Assembly: GCF_001315015.1 (NCBI RefSeq)
Contig: NZ_CP012914.1
Span: 1,240,001 to 1,304,000 of the forward strand
Length of the DNA stretch: 64,000 nucleotides
Source: Azospirillum brasilense
GTDB lineage: Bacteria; Pseudomonadota; Alphaproteobacteria; Azospirillales; Azospirillaceae
Direction: 5' to 3'
The translations under genes and the position numbers were made by a program. Below are positions 33,941 through 42,457 of the stretch, one piece after another; position 1 is the first letter of the stretch, and each line of letters opens with the position of its first letter. The notes under the pieces were generated by a model, which was given only the letters and a program-made list of their open reading frames with translations, ran no database searches and was not told the origin of the DNA.

Positions 33941-34055
33941 GCGGCGGACGGTCCTTCCGGGCCGGGGGTGGCGGAGGCTAGAACATGGGTGCGCATACAG
34001 GAATGCGGGAGGCGCCATGGTGCCGCCGCGATAAACTGGTGTAGATTCATTTTGT

Positions 34056-36473
34056 ATGAATTCGCAGCGGATGGACTCGGGGGCGCCCGACCGGTCTCAT
34101 CCGGCGGCCGTCGTCTTGGGGAATGAAGGGGAGTGTTTGCGGATGGCCGCTGCCGGCCTTGCCCGCTTCGATGCCGACGGGCGCCTGATCTGGGCCAACG
34201 CCGTGTTCCGGGCGTCGCTGGGCGGTTGTCCGGGGGATAGCCTCGATGCCCTACTGGAGGCACTTCCGTTGCGTGAGGACGCCGCCGCGGCGGCGGAGCG
34301 GCTGCGCGCCGGGGAGACGGTGGCGCTTGCGGTCGAGCCGTATAGGGAACGCGGACTCCTGATTCCGGCGGAGGGCGAGGGCGGCGACTTGGTGTTGACC
34401 CTTGCCGGTGATGGCGGCGCCCCGCAGGAGGACAGCGGCTTCTTCGGCCTGGAGGACCTTCTGGGCGACCGGGCCGGCGAGGCGGAGCGGGCGATCATGC
34501 AGGCCATCGCCGTTCCCCTGGTGGTAACCCGGCTGTCCGACGGCTTGGTGATGGCGGTCAACCAGCCCGCCGGCCTGCTGTTCGAGGTGCCGCTCGATGA
34601 CGTGGTGGGGCGCAGCTTCGCCAAGGCCTTCTACACCGATCCGGCGGAGCGGGAGCGGCTGCTTTCCGCCCTGTGCGACGGGGCGGGCGGCGTGGATGGG
34701 TTCGAAACCCGGCTGTGCCGGCCCGATGGCAGCGATCTCTGGGCGATGGTCTCCGCCCGGCGGTTCCGGTTCCGGGGCGAGGATGCCATGCTCGCCTGCA
34801 TCAGCGACATCTCTGCCCGCAAGCGCACCGAACAGGCGCTCGAAGCCCAGTGGGACCAGAGCCGGGCGGTCCTGAACGGGCTGGGCCAGGGAGTGATGGC
34901 CTTCGACCGGGGGCTTCGCCTGGTCGCCTGGAACGGGCGTGTTACGGAGTTGCTGGGGGTGGAGCCGGAATTCCTGAGCTATCACACGCCCTACGCCGCC
35001 ATTGCCCGGCGGGTCGGGCAGGGGGTGGCCTTTGGGCCGGGGAGCGTGTGCCCCGACGCCCTGACCGGGTCCGGGACCGGCCCGTCCGCGGCCCTCGCGG
35101 CGCCGCTTCCCGCCCGCCCCGCCCCGGACGAGCGGTCCTGGGAGTGCACCCGTTCCGACGGTCACGTGCTGGAATGCCTGATCCGGCCTCTGCCCGACGG
35201 CGGATTCGTCGTCACCTACACCGACGTGACCGAGCGGCGGAACGCCGAGCGGGAGATCATCGCCAGCCGGGAGCTGTTCGAACTGGCGATCCGGGCGGCG
35301 CGCGAGGGGATCTGGCAATGGGACGTGCGCACGGGGGAATTGTGGCTGTCGCCCTACTGGTGGGGAATGCTCGGCTACGGCGAGGATGAGATGGTCAACA
35401 CCGCCGCCCGTTGGACCGAGCTGATCCTGCCCGAGGATCGCGAGTTGTCGGCCCGGATGGCCCGCGACCTTATCAATGGCGCGATGGGCGAATGCCAGTT
35501 CATCATGCGCTTCCGCCACAAGCGCGGCACCGTGGTTCATATGCTGAGCCGCGCCATCCGCGTTCTTGGTCCGGACGGCGAGCTGTTCCGCATCGTCGGT
35601 TCGCACACCGACGTGTCGGACCGCGTCCATGCGGAGGAGCGCGCCCACGCCGCGCGGGAGGAGGCCGAACGCGCGCTCCATGACCTGAAGGAGGCGCAGG
35701 CCCATCTGATCCAGTCCGAGAAGATGGCCGCGCTGGGGTCGCTGGTGGCGGGGGTGGCGCACGAGATCAACACCCCCATCGGCATCGCCCTGACCGGCGC
35801 CTCGCTGATGGCGGAACGGACCCGGGTCATCCGGCGCGATTTCGAGGCGGGAACGCTGCGTCGGCCCGACTTTGCCGACTTCCTCGACATGGCGGGGGAG
35901 GCGGCGCACCTGATGCTGCTGAACATCGACCGCGCCGCCCAGCTCATCCAGAGCTTCAAACAGATCGCCGTCGATCAGGCGAGCGAGGAGCGCCGCGTCT
36001 TCGACCTGCGCGACTACATCGACGAGGTCCTGCGCAGCCTGGGCGTCCGCATCAAGCGGGCGGCCCACGGCGTGGAGGTGGATTGCCCGGCGGATCTGCT
36101 GATCGACGGCTATCCGGGTGCGCTCAGTCAGGTGCTGACCAACCTCGTGATGAACTCGATCATCCACGGCTACGCTCCGGGGCAACACGGAACGCTGCGC
36201 GTCGCTGTGCGCGCGGTGGGGGGCGACGAGGTGGAACTGGTCTATGCCGACGACGGGCGCGGCATCCCGTCCGAACTCCATGGCAAGGTGTTCGAGCCCT
36301 TCTTCACCACCAGCCGCGGCACGGGCGGCAGCGGGCTGGGGCTGAACATCGTCTACAACATCGCCACCCGCCGGCTGAGGGGCCGCATCGCGCTCGACAG
36401 CGCGCCGGGCCGCGGCGCGGCCTTCACCCTGCGCTTTCCCCGCGTCGTGCCGGCGGAGCGTCCGCCGGCCTGA
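34056..36473 (+). CDS. Multi-PAS sensor histidine kinase
   Basis: Soluble kinase of 805 aa with no membrane segment. It appears to have about four PAS-type domains in series (around residues 30-110, 150-265, 275-395 and 405-520), a short coiled coil, and a HisKA domain with the phospho-accepting His in AALGSLVAGVAHEINTPIG near 570. The ATPase domain has N box NLVMNSIIHGY, G1 DDGRGIP and G2 GTGGSGLGLNIVYN. Signal and partner are unknown: no response regulator is adjacent. An A/T-rich stretch just before the ATG probably holds the promoter. Confidence 0.93.
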   Translation: MNSQRMDSGAPDRSHPAAVVLGNEGECLRMAAAGLARFDADGRLIWANAVFRASLGGCPGDSLDALLEALPLREDAAAAAERLRAGETVALAVEPYRERGLLIPAEGEGGDLVLTLAGDGGAPQEDSGFFGLEDLLGDRAGEAERAIMQAIAVPLVVTRLSDGLVMAVNQPAGLLFEVPLDDVVGRSFAKAFYTDPAERERLLSALCDGAGGVDGFETRLCRPDGSDLWAMVSARRFRFRGEDAMLACISDISARKRTEQALEAQWDQSRAVLNGLGQGVMAFDRGLRLVAWNGRVTELLGVEPEFLSYHTPYAAIARRVGQGVAFGPGSVCPDALTGSGTGPSAALAAPLPARPAPDERSWECTRSDGHVLECLIRPLPDGGFVVTYTDVTERRNAEREIIASRELFELAIRAAREGIWQWDVRTGELWLSPYWWGMLGYGEDEMVNTAARWTELILPEDRELSARMARDLINGAMGECQFIMRFRHKRGTVVHMLSRAIRVLGPDGELFRIVGSHTDVSDRVHAEERAHAAREEAERALHDLKEAQAHLIQSEKMAALGSLVAGVAHEINTPIGIALTGASLMAERTRVIRRDFEAGTLRRPDFADFLDMAGEAAHLMLLNIDRAAQLIQSFKQIAVDQASEERRVFDLRDYIDEVLRSLGVRIKRAAHGVEVDCPADLLIDGYPGALSQVLTNLVMNSIIHGYAPGQHGTLRVAVRAVGGDEVELVYADDGRGIPSELHGKVFEPFFTTSRGTGGSGLGLNIVYNIATRRLRGRIALDSAPGRGAAFTLRFPRVVPAERPPA

Positions 36474-36484
36474 CGGCTTTCCCC

Positions 36485-37927
36485 TTACTGCGCATCCACC
36501 CAGGCGATGCGCAGGATGTTGGTGTTGCCGGGGGTGCCGAAGGGCACGCCGGCGGTGATGACCAACCGCTGCCCCTCCACCGCCAGCCCGTCCTCGTAGG
36601 CGCAGCGGGCGGCCTTCTGGACCATCTCGTTGAAGTCGGCCACGTCGGCGGAGTGCACGCTGTGCACCCCGTAGGCGAGCTGGAGCCGCCGCGCCGTTTC
36701 CAGGCTGGAGGTCAGGCACATGATCGGCACCTCCGGCCGTTCGCGGGCGGCGCGCAGGGTGGTGGAGCCGCTGGTGGTGTAGGTGACGATGGCCGCGGCC
36801 TGGATGGTGTGGGCGACCTGCCGCGCCGCCGCGGTGACGGCGTCGGTGGAGGTCTGCTGCGGGTCCGGGTGCTGGGCGTCGGTGATGGTGCGGTAGAGCG
36901 GGTCCTGCTCGACCCGGCGGGCGATGCGGTCCATCATCGACACCGCCTCGATGGGGTAGGTGCCCGCCGCGGTTTCCGCCGACAGCATCACCGCGTCCGC
37001 CCCGTCATAGACCGCGGTCGCCACGTCCGACGCCTCGGCGCGAGTCGGGGCCGGGGAGCCGATCATCGATTCCAGCATCTGTGTGGCGACGATCACCGGC
37101 TTGCCGGCCTTGCGCGACTCGCGGATGATCCGCTTCTGGATGCTCGGCACGTCCTCCGCCGGCATTTCCACGCCGAGGTCGCCGCGGGCGACCATCACGC
37201 CGTCCGACAGCTCGACGATGCGTTCCAGATGCTGGATGGCCTGCGGCTTCTCCATCTTCGACAGCAGGGCGGCCCGCCCGGCGACCAGCTTGCGCGCCTC
37301 GGCCACGTCCTCCGGCCGCTGCACGAAGGACAAGGCCACCCAGTCCACCCCCTGGTCGAGCGCGAAGGCCAGATCCTCGTGATCCTTCGGGGTCAGCGGC
37401 GTCAGCGGCAGGACGACGCCCGGCACGTTCACGCCCTTGCGGTCGGACAGGCGGCTGCCGGAGAGCACGACACAGTCGGCGTGGTCGGGGCTGCAATCGA
37501 CGACGCGCAGGCGGACCTTGCCGTCATCCACCAGCAGCTCCGCTTCCGGCTCCAACGCGGCGAAGATTTCCGGATGGGGCAGGCCGACGCGGGTCGCGTC
37601 GCCCGGCTCGGTGGAGAGGTCGAGGCGGATGCGGTGCCCCGGCTCGACGGTGACGGGGCCGTCGGCGAAGGTGCCCAGCCGCAGCTTCGGTCCCTGGAGG
37701 TCGGCCATCACCGCGATGGGGTGGTCCAGTTCCGCTTCCAGCGCGCGCAGCGTGGCGAGGCGCTGGCCATGGTCCTCGTGCGTGCCGTGGCTGAAGTTCA
37801 GGCGGAAGACGTCCACGCCCGCCTCGAACAGCGCGCGGATCATCTCCGGCGTCGCGGTGGCCGGCCCCAGCGTGGCGACGATCTTGGTCAGGCGGAAGCG
37901 CCGGAAGGGGATGACTTTGCGGGTCAT
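36485..37927 (-). CDS. pyk: Pyruvate kinase
   Basis: Glycolytic enzyme of 480 aa making pyruvate and ATP from phosphoenolpyruvate. All landmarks are intact: IVATLGPATATP near the start, the K+/ATP site NFSHG, ADLQGPKLRLG, the active-site MVARGDLGVEMP and VATQMLESM. The C-terminal allosteric domain is complete. ATG 37927 has AAGG 8 bases upstream. It diverges from the alpha operon across 334 bases. Confidence 0.97.
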   Translation of the reverse strand: MTRKVIPFRRFRLTKIVATLGPATATPEMIRALFEAGVDVFRLNFSHGTHEDHGQRLATLRALEAELDHPIAVMADLQGPKLRLGTFADGPVTVEPGHRIRLDLSTEPGDATRVGLPHPEIFAALEPEAELLVDDGKVRLRVVDCSPDHADCVVLSGSRLSDRKGVNVPGVVLPLTPLTPKDHEDLAFALDQGVDWVALSFVQRPEDVAEARKLVAGRAALLSKMEKPQAIQHLERIVELSDGVMVARGDLGVEMPAEDVPSIQKRIIRESRKAGKPVIVATQMLESMIGSPAPTRAEASDVATAVYDGADAVMLSAETAAGTYPIEAVSMMDRIARRVEQDPLYRTITDAQHPDPQQTSTDAVTAAARQVAHTIQAAAIVTYTTSGSTTLRAARERPEVPIMCLTSSLETARRLQLAYGVHSVHSADVADFNEMVQKAARCAYEDGLAVEGQRLVITAGVPFGTPGNTNILRIAWVDAQ

Positions 37928-38075
37928 GGGTCTGCCTTCTGATATGTGCCGTTCGGGTTGTTCCGTTCGGGGCGGGCTGTTCATCTCAAGTTCTGCCGTC
38001 CGGCTTGTCAACCGCGGTCCGCCTCCCCACAATGGTCGGGCACCGGGAAAAGCACGGTAACGCCGCAGAACGGCC

Positions 38076-38103
38076 TTGACAGATTTCCGGCTTTTTCTAT
38101 AGT
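38076..38103 (+). promoter_or_regulatory. sigma70-type promoter of the alpha operon
   Basis: TTGACA (38076-38081) and TATAGT (38098-38103) with a 16-base spacer; a T run lies between them. It is among the strongest promoter matches in the window and sits about 160 bases before rpsM, giving a long 5' leader. Confidence 0.85.
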
Positions 38104-38261
38104 CGCACCCTCCCGCGGCCCAACCGGCCCGGCGGGAGACATTGTGCGTCCCGTATCCGTGTTTTGCCATCCGGCCTTCGGGCCTCGGCGTCCGGATCGG
38201 GGATCAATCGGTGTGTAGGCGGCCCATGAGGGCTGCCGTTGAGATATCGAGGAGAGCAGGC
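38104..38261 (+). other. 5' leader of rpsM with two hairpins
   Basis: The gap between pyk and rpsM is 334 bases. Bases 37928-38075 hold the pyk 5' side and nothing else I can name. Downstream of the promoter the leader has a hairpin with arms CTCCCGC (38110-38116) and GCGGGAG (38132-38138), and a stable GGCC-TTCG-GGCC tetraloop hairpin at 38173-38184. These could serve autoregulation by a ribosomal protein. GAGGAGAG near 38250 is the rpsM ribosome binding site. Confidence 0.5.
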
Positions 38262-38630
38262 GTGGCGCGTATCGCTGGCGTCAACATCCCCGCGCAGAAG
38301 CGCGTGGAGATTGCGTTGACCTACATTCATGGCATCGGCCCCTTCAAGGCCAAGGAAATCTGCACGAAGCTGGAGATCCCGGCGGAGCGCCGTGTGAACC
38401 AGCTCACGGACGACGAGATCCTCAAGATCCGCGAGACCATCGACGCCGACTACCGCGTCGAGGGCGACCTGCGCCGTTCGGTCGCCATGAACATCAAGCG
38501 TCTGATGGACATGGCCTGCTACCGTGGCCTGCGTCACCGCAAGGGCCTGCCGGTCCGCGGCCAGCGCACCCACACGAACGCCCGCACCCGCAAGGGTCCG
38601 GCCAAGCCGATCGCCGGCAAGAAGAAGTAA
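38262..38630 (+). CDS. rpsM: 30S ribosomal protein S13 (uS13)
   Basis: Head-of-subunit ribosomal protein, 122 aa. GTG 38262 gives the conserved start [10 protein letters not shown] and has GAGGAG upstream; the frame is open before it, but that part is leader. The helix-two-turn-helix region and the basic tail [18 protein letters not shown] are standard. It is the first gene of the alpha operon here. In most bacteria it follows secY, adk and sometimes rpmJ, which are absent, as pyk lies upstream instead. Confidence 0.98.
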   Translation: MARIAGVNIPAQKRVEIALTYIHGIGPFKAKEICTKLEIPAERRVNQLTDDEILKIRETIDADYRVEGDLRRSVAMNIKRLMDMACYRGLRHRKGLPVRGQRTHTNARTRKGPAKPIAGKKK

Positions 38631-38645
38631 GAGGACGCACGGACC

Positions 38646-39044
38646 ATGGCCAAGCCCTCAGCCGCTTCGCAGCGTCTTCGTCGTCGCGAGCGCAAGAACA
38701 TCACCGCCGGCGTCGCTCATGTGAACGCCTCCTTCAACAACACGATGATCACCATCACCGACGCGCAGGGCAACACCATCGCCTGGTCGTCGTCGGGCAC
38801 GATGGGCTTCAAGGGTTCGCGCAAGTCGACCCCCTACGCCGCCCAGGTCGCCGCCGAGGACGCGGGCCGCAAGGCCCAGGAGCACGGCATGAAGACCCTC
38901 GAGGTCGAGGTGAAGGGTCCGGGTTCGGGGCGTGAGTCGGCGCTGCGCGCTCTGCAGTCGATCGGCTTCCAGATCACCTCGATCCGCGACGTCACGCCGA
39001 TCCCGCACAACGGCGTCCGTCCGCCGAAGAAGCGTCGCGTCTAA
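38646..39044 (+). CDS. rpsK: 30S ribosomal protein S11 (uS11)
   Basis: Platform ribosomal protein, 132 aa, with the standard core [35 protein letters not shown] and the C-terminal [18 protein letters not shown]. It starts 15 bases after rpsM. The 131 bases that follow it, before rpoA, contain a large two-tiered stem-loop. Confidence 0.98.
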   Translation: MAKPSAASQRLRRRERKNITAGVAHVNASFNNTMITITDAQGNTIAWSSSGTMGFKGSRKSTPYAAQVAAEDAGRKAQEHGMKTLEVEVKGPGSGRESALRALQSIGFQITSIRDVTPIPHNGVRPPKKRRV

Positions 39045-39064
39045 GAAGCATCGCTACTCCGCAC

Positions 39065-39141
39065 CCGCGGGGACCCGCCGTTCCGGGACAGGCGCCGCAG
39101 CCATCGCGGCGCCATCGGATGGGAACGGCCGGTCCCCGCGG
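39065..39141 (+). promoter_or_regulatory. Large stem-loop between rpsK and rpoA
   Basis: Outer arms of 20 bases (39065-39084 and 39122-39141) pair with a single mismatch: CCGCGGGGACCCGCCGTTCC with GGAACGGCCGGTCCCCGCGG. Inside lies a perfect 8-bp hairpin, GGCGCCGC (39091-39098) with GCGGCGCC (39106-39113). It ends 34 bases before the rpoA GTG. It could be a binding site for a regulatory protein, an RNase site or an attenuator. Confidence 0.7.
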
Positions 39142-39175
39142 ACGTGTGTCCACCCCGATGGCATGAGGTAATACC

Positions 39176-40195
39176 GTGGCTCTTCAGAAGAACTGGCAGG
39201 AACTGATCAAGCCGAACAAGCTGGACATCCAGCCCGGTGACGACGCCGACCGCACGGCGACCGTCGTGGCCGAGCCGCTGGAGCGTGGCTTCGGTCTGAC
39301 GCTCGGCAACGCGCTGCGCCGCGTGCTGCTCTCCTCGCTGCAGGGTGCGGCCGTCACGGCGATCCACATCGACGGCGTGCTGCACGAGTTCTCGTCGATC
39401 CCCGGCGTGCGCGAGGACGTGACCGACATCGTCCTCAACATCAAGTCGATGGGCCTGCGCATGGGCGGCGACGGCCCGAAGCGCATGCGCCTGCGCGCCG
39501 AAGGCCCCGGCGAGGTGAAGGCCGGGATGATCGAGACCGGCGCGGACATCCAGGTGATGGACCCGGACCTCGTGATCTGCACGCTGGACAACGGCGCGCG
39601 CCTGAACATGGAACTGACGGTCGAGACCGGCAAGGGCTACGTCCCGGCCAGCCAGAACCGTCCGGAGGACGCCCCGATCGGCCTGATCCCGGTCGACGCG
39701 CTGTTCTCGCCGGTCCGCAAGATCTCCTACAAGGTCGACAACGCCCGCGTCGGGCAGGTCACCGACTATGACCGCCTGTCGATGGTCGTCGAGACCAACG
39801 GCGCCGTGAAGCCGGACGACGCGGTGGCTCTGGCCGCCCGCATCCTCCAGGACCAGCTGCAGCTGTTCATCAACTTCGAGGAGCCGACCCACGCGGTCGC
39901 CGAGGAGAAGCACGAGGAGGTTCCGTTCAACAAGAACCTGCTCCGCAAGGTGGACGAGCTGGAACTGTCGGTCCGTTCGGCCAACTGCCTCAAGAACGAC
40001 AACATCGTCTACATCGGCGATCTGGTGCAGAAGACCGAGGCGGAGATGCTCCGCACGCCGAACTTCGGCCGCAAGTCGCTGAACGAGATCAAGGAAGTGC
40101 TGGCCCAGATGGGGCTGCACCTCGGTATGGAAATCCCGAACTGGCCGCCCGAGAACATCGAAGAGCTGGCCAAGCGTCTGGAAGAGCCGTACTAA
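39176..40195 (+). CDS. rpoA: RNA polymerase alpha subunit
   Basis: Core transcription subunit of 339 aa. The N-terminal dimerisation domain ([20 protein letters not shown]) and the C-terminal DNA-binding domain ([15 protein letters not shown], then [16 protein letters not shown]) are complete. The start is GTG 39176 with GAGGT upstream. It lies in the alpha operon between rpsK and rplQ, flanked on both sides by large RNA hairpins. Confidence 0.98.
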   Translation: MALQKNWQELIKPNKLDIQPGDDADRTATVVAEPLERGFGLTLGNALRRVLLSSLQGAAVTAIHIDGVLHEFSSIPGVREDVTDIVLNIKSMGLRMGGDGPKRMRLRAEGPGEVKAGMIETGADIQVMDPDLVICTLDNGARLNMELTVETGKGYVPASQNRPEDAPIGLIPVDALFSPVRKISYKVDNARVGQVTDYDRLSMVVETNGAVKPDDAVALAARILQDQLQLFINFEEPTHAVAEEKHEEVPFNKNLLRKVDELELSVRSANCLKNDNIVYIGDLVQKTEAEMLRTPNFGRKSLNEIKEVLAQMGLHLGMEIPNWPPENIEELAKRLEEPY

Positions 40196-40209
40196 GTCTC
40201 GCAAGTTCC

Positions 40210-40302
40210 ATTGCCCCCTCCCTGACCCTCCCCCGCTCTCGGCGAGGGAGGGAACAAGCTTCCTCTCCCGCGAGAGCGGGGGAGGGCCGGGGAGGGGGCA
40301 AT
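40210..40302. repeat. GC-rich dispersed palindromic repeat, longest copy, between rpoA and rplQ
   Basis: A 32-base inverted repeat: arm 40210-40241 (ATTGCCCCCTCCCTGACCCT and on) with arm 40271-40302, matching at 30 of 32 positions. The central 29 bases hold a further CTCCC..GGGAG-type pair. It fills most of the 217-base gap between rpoA and rplQ inside the operon and could tune the relative levels of the two products. Confidence 0.85.
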
Positions 40303-40412
40303 CGTTCCCAGGGCCACCAACCGGCCCGCCCCGCGCCGTACCAGCCGAAAACTGGGCGGTCGGGTTCACCACCGGCTCCCCGAGGGGGGCCATGCCATGA
40401 AGGAGGACCGTC

Positions 40413-40835
40413 ATGCGTCACGGCGTTTCCGGACGTAAGTTCAGCAAGACCACCAGCCACCGCAAGGCCATGTTCTCGAACATGGCGAACGCCCTGATCA
40501 AGCACGAGCAGATCAAGACGACCCTGCCGAAGGCCAAGGATCTGCGCCCGATCGTCGAGCGTCTGATCACGCTCGGCAAGAAGGGTGGCCTCGCCAACCG
40601 CCGTCTCGCCTTCGCGCAGCTGCGTGACGACGCGATGGTGACCAAGCTGTTCACCGTTCTGGCCGACCGCTACAAGGACCGCCAGGGTGGTTACAGCCGC
40701 GTCCTGAAGGCCGGCTTCCGCTACGGCGACGCCGCCGCCATGGGCGTGATCGAGCTGGTCGACCGCGATGTCGCCGCCAAGGGCCAGGATTCGGGCCCGG
40801 TGGAGATCAAGGAAGAGGTCGAGGCCGAGGGCTGA
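40413..40835 (+). CDS. rplQ: 50S ribosomal protein L17 (bL17)
   Basis: Ribosomal protein of 140 aa with the standard N-terminus [20 protein letters not shown] and [18 protein letters not shown]. The C-terminal 25 residues are an acidic extension common in alphaproteobacteria. AAGGAGGA is 5 bases before the ATG. Last gene of the alpha operon; a hairpin terminator follows. Confidence 0.98.
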   Translation: MRHGVSGRKFSKTTSHRKAMFSNMANALIKHEQIKTTLPKAKDLRPIVERLITLGKKGGLANRRLAFAQLRDDAMVTKLFTVLADRYKDRQGGYSRVLKAGFRYGDAAAMGVIELVDRDVAAKGQDSGPVEIKEEVEAEG

Positions 40836-40915
40836 GCCCACGGTTGAGCGATCGTGAAATCTTGTCGCCGCCGTTGCCCACCGGGCGCCGGACGACGATA
40901 TAGGTGACCGACCGG

Positions 40916-40950
40916 CCCTCCCTTCGGGTTCATCCCCGGAGGGAGGGTTT
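40916..40950 (+). terminator. Terminator of the alpha operon
   Basis: CCCTCCCT (40916-40923) pairs with AGGGAGGG (40940-40947), with an inner CGGG/CCCG pair, followed by TTT. It lies 81 bases after the rplQ stop. Confidence 0.7.
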
Positions 40951-40996
40951 CCGGTTTTCGGGTTCCGTCACTTCGGGAGGGCGCCGCGCGCGCGGT

Positions 40997-41575
40997 ATGC
41001 TGAAACCTCTCTACAACCGGATTCTCAAGCTCTCCGCCCGCAAGGACGCCGTCTGGTGGATGTCCGCCGTCTCCTTCGCGGAAAGCTCCTTCTTCCCTCT
41101 GCCGCCCGACGTCATGCTGGTGCCGATGTGTCTGGCGGAGCCCAAGAAGCTCTGGCGCTACACCAACATCTGCGCACTGGCCTCGCTGATCGGCGGGCTG
41201 TTCGGCTACGCGGTCGGGTTCTACCTGTTCGAGAGCATCGGACGGCTGATCATCGACCTTTACAACGCGCAGGAGTCGTTCCAGCGCTTCCAGGACATGT
41301 TCGCCGAATTCGGCCCCTGGTTCCTGATCCTCAAGGGCATCACGCCCATACCCTACAAACTGCTGACGATCACCGCGGGATTCGCGCACCTCGACCTGAC
41401 GGTGTTCATCCTGTGCTCGATCGTCGCACGATTCTCGCGATTCTACATGATCGCGATCCTGCTGCACTTCTACGGACCGCAGGTGCGCGACATCATCGAG
41501 AAGCGGCTGATGCTGGTGACGACCGTTCTGCTGGTCATCATCATCGGCGGATTGCTCAGCTTCAAGTTCGTGTGA
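40997..41575 (+). CDS. YqaA/DedA-family membrane protein
   Basis: Membrane protein of 192 aa of the SNARE-associated/VTT (DedA) superfamily, with about five hydrophobic segments. Typical pieces are SFAESSFFPLPPDVMLVPM near residue 28, GGLFGYAVGFYLFE, the FLILKGITPIPYKLLTITAG re-entrant motif, and RFSRFYMIA. It probably moves lipid or a lipid-linked carrier across the membrane by family analogy. ATG 40997 is preferred to the longer frame because it begins the family sequence. A hairpin follows. Confidence 0.9.
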   Translation: MLKPLYNRILKLSARKDAVWWMSAVSFAESSFFPLPPDVMLVPMCLAEPKKLWRYTNICALASLIGGLFGYAVGFYLFESIGRLIIDLYNAQESFQRFQDMFAEFGPWFLILKGITPIPYKLLTITAGFAHLDLTVFILCSIVARFSRFYMIAILLHFYGPQVRDIIEKRLMLVTTVLLVIIIGGLLSFKFV

Positions 41576-41578
41576 GCG

Positions 41579-41599
41579 GCGCGGGGCTCGGCCCCGCGC
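41579..41599. terminator. GC hairpin between convergent genes
   Basis: A perfect 9-bp stem GCGCGGGGC (41579-41587) with GCCCCGCGC (41591-41599) and a TCG loop, three bases after the YqaA-family stop codon. No U tract follows, so intrinsic termination is uncertain. Confidence 0.5.
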
Positions 41600-41638
41600 G
41601 TCACCCTCATTCTCCGACGAACGTCAATCCGGCCAAAC

Positions 41639-41902
41639 TCAGTCGGGCATCCCGCGGTCCTGGCGGTTGCGCTCCGACGGGGGCAGGGCGTTGCGCTCGC
41701 GGCGGTCGCGCATGACCATCACGCCGATGGCCAGCGCCATGCCGATGCCGGCCAGCAGGGGCAGCACGACCTCGCCGGCGCTGACAGTGGGCATGGCGAG
41801 CATGCGCACGATAAGCAGCAAGAGGCCACCGATCAGCAGCGCCACGAAAATGGTGGTCGATGTCCGGCGGCGCGGTGACGGGCCGGGATTGTTGGGACTC
41901 AT
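41639..41902 (-). CDS. Small membrane protein of unknown function
   Basis: Protein of 87 aa with a Pro/Arg-rich cytoplasmic start and two hydrophobic helices (STTIFVALLIGGLLLLIV, then VVLPLLAGIGMALAIGVMVM), and a charged C-terminal tail. ATG 41902 lies 9 bases after AAGGG; ATG 41911 is a slightly longer option with poor spacing. It diverges from the cysteine-rich lipoprotein gene across 125 bases. No family is recognised. Confidence 0.75.
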   Translation of the reverse strand: MSPNNPGPSPRRRTSTTIFVALLIGGLLLLIVRMLAMPTVSAGEVVLPLLAGIGMALAIGVMVMRDRRERNALPPSERNRQDRGMPD

Positions 41903-42027
41903 TTGAGGCATTCCCTTATCGCTTGCGTTCCCGGCATAGTGGGCGCCGAGCCCGTGGCATGGTCCAATGCGGGGGACCATCCGCCAACGTCCGGGGTCAC
42001 GCAAGAACAATGGGAGTCAAAGCCGAG

Positions 42028-42429
42028 ATGTTCCGTCCGAAACTCATTCTGGGGCCGGTGCTGGCCCTCGCACTGGTTGCGCTCGCCGCCTGCGCGGACG
42101 CGCCGGGGCGTTCGTCCGGCGCCGCCGTGGGCGGTGCTCCGGCGGCCTCCACCGCGGCCCCCGCGGCCCCTGCCGGGTCGCCCGCGGCCTCGCGCCCGGC
42201 CCGTGGGGTCGAAGACCCGTCGCTCCGCCTCGATGGCGGTGTCGGAACTGACGATTCCTGCCGCGCCCAGTGCGAGCGCAGCAACAACTCCTGCATGGAC
42301 TCGGTGGCCGCGCGCGCGCAGAGCGGGCTCGACCGTCCGGACCGCGGCGGCATCTTCTCGCCGACCGACAATTGCCAGCATTCGCTGCGCATGTGCTACC
42401 AGCGCTGCGGCGCGCCCACCAACCAGTGA
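42028..42429 (+). CDS. Cysteine-rich lipoprotein with mirrored Cys spacing
   Basis: Predicted lipoprotein of 133 aa: signal peptide and lipobox LAAC with the lipid-anchoring Cys near residue 20, then an Ala/Pro-rich linker of about 50 residues. The C-terminal part has six Cys spaced C-x3-C-x6-C and, after about 30 residues, C-x6-C-x3-C, a mirror-image pattern suited to a disulfide-pinned helical hairpin. ATG 42028 is preferred; ATG 42010 adds six residues. It sits just ahead of rarA, with 28 bases between. Family and function are unknown. Confidence 0.8.
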   Translation: MFRPKLILGPVLALALVALAACADAPGRSSGAAVGGAPAASTAAPAAPAGSPAASRPARGVEDPSLRLDGGVGTDDSCRAQCERSNNSCMDSVAARAQSGLDRPDRGGIFSPTDNCQHSLRMCYQRCGAPTNQ

Positions 42430-42457
42430 CCGTGTCCGCAAGGGTCATGGCTTACCG

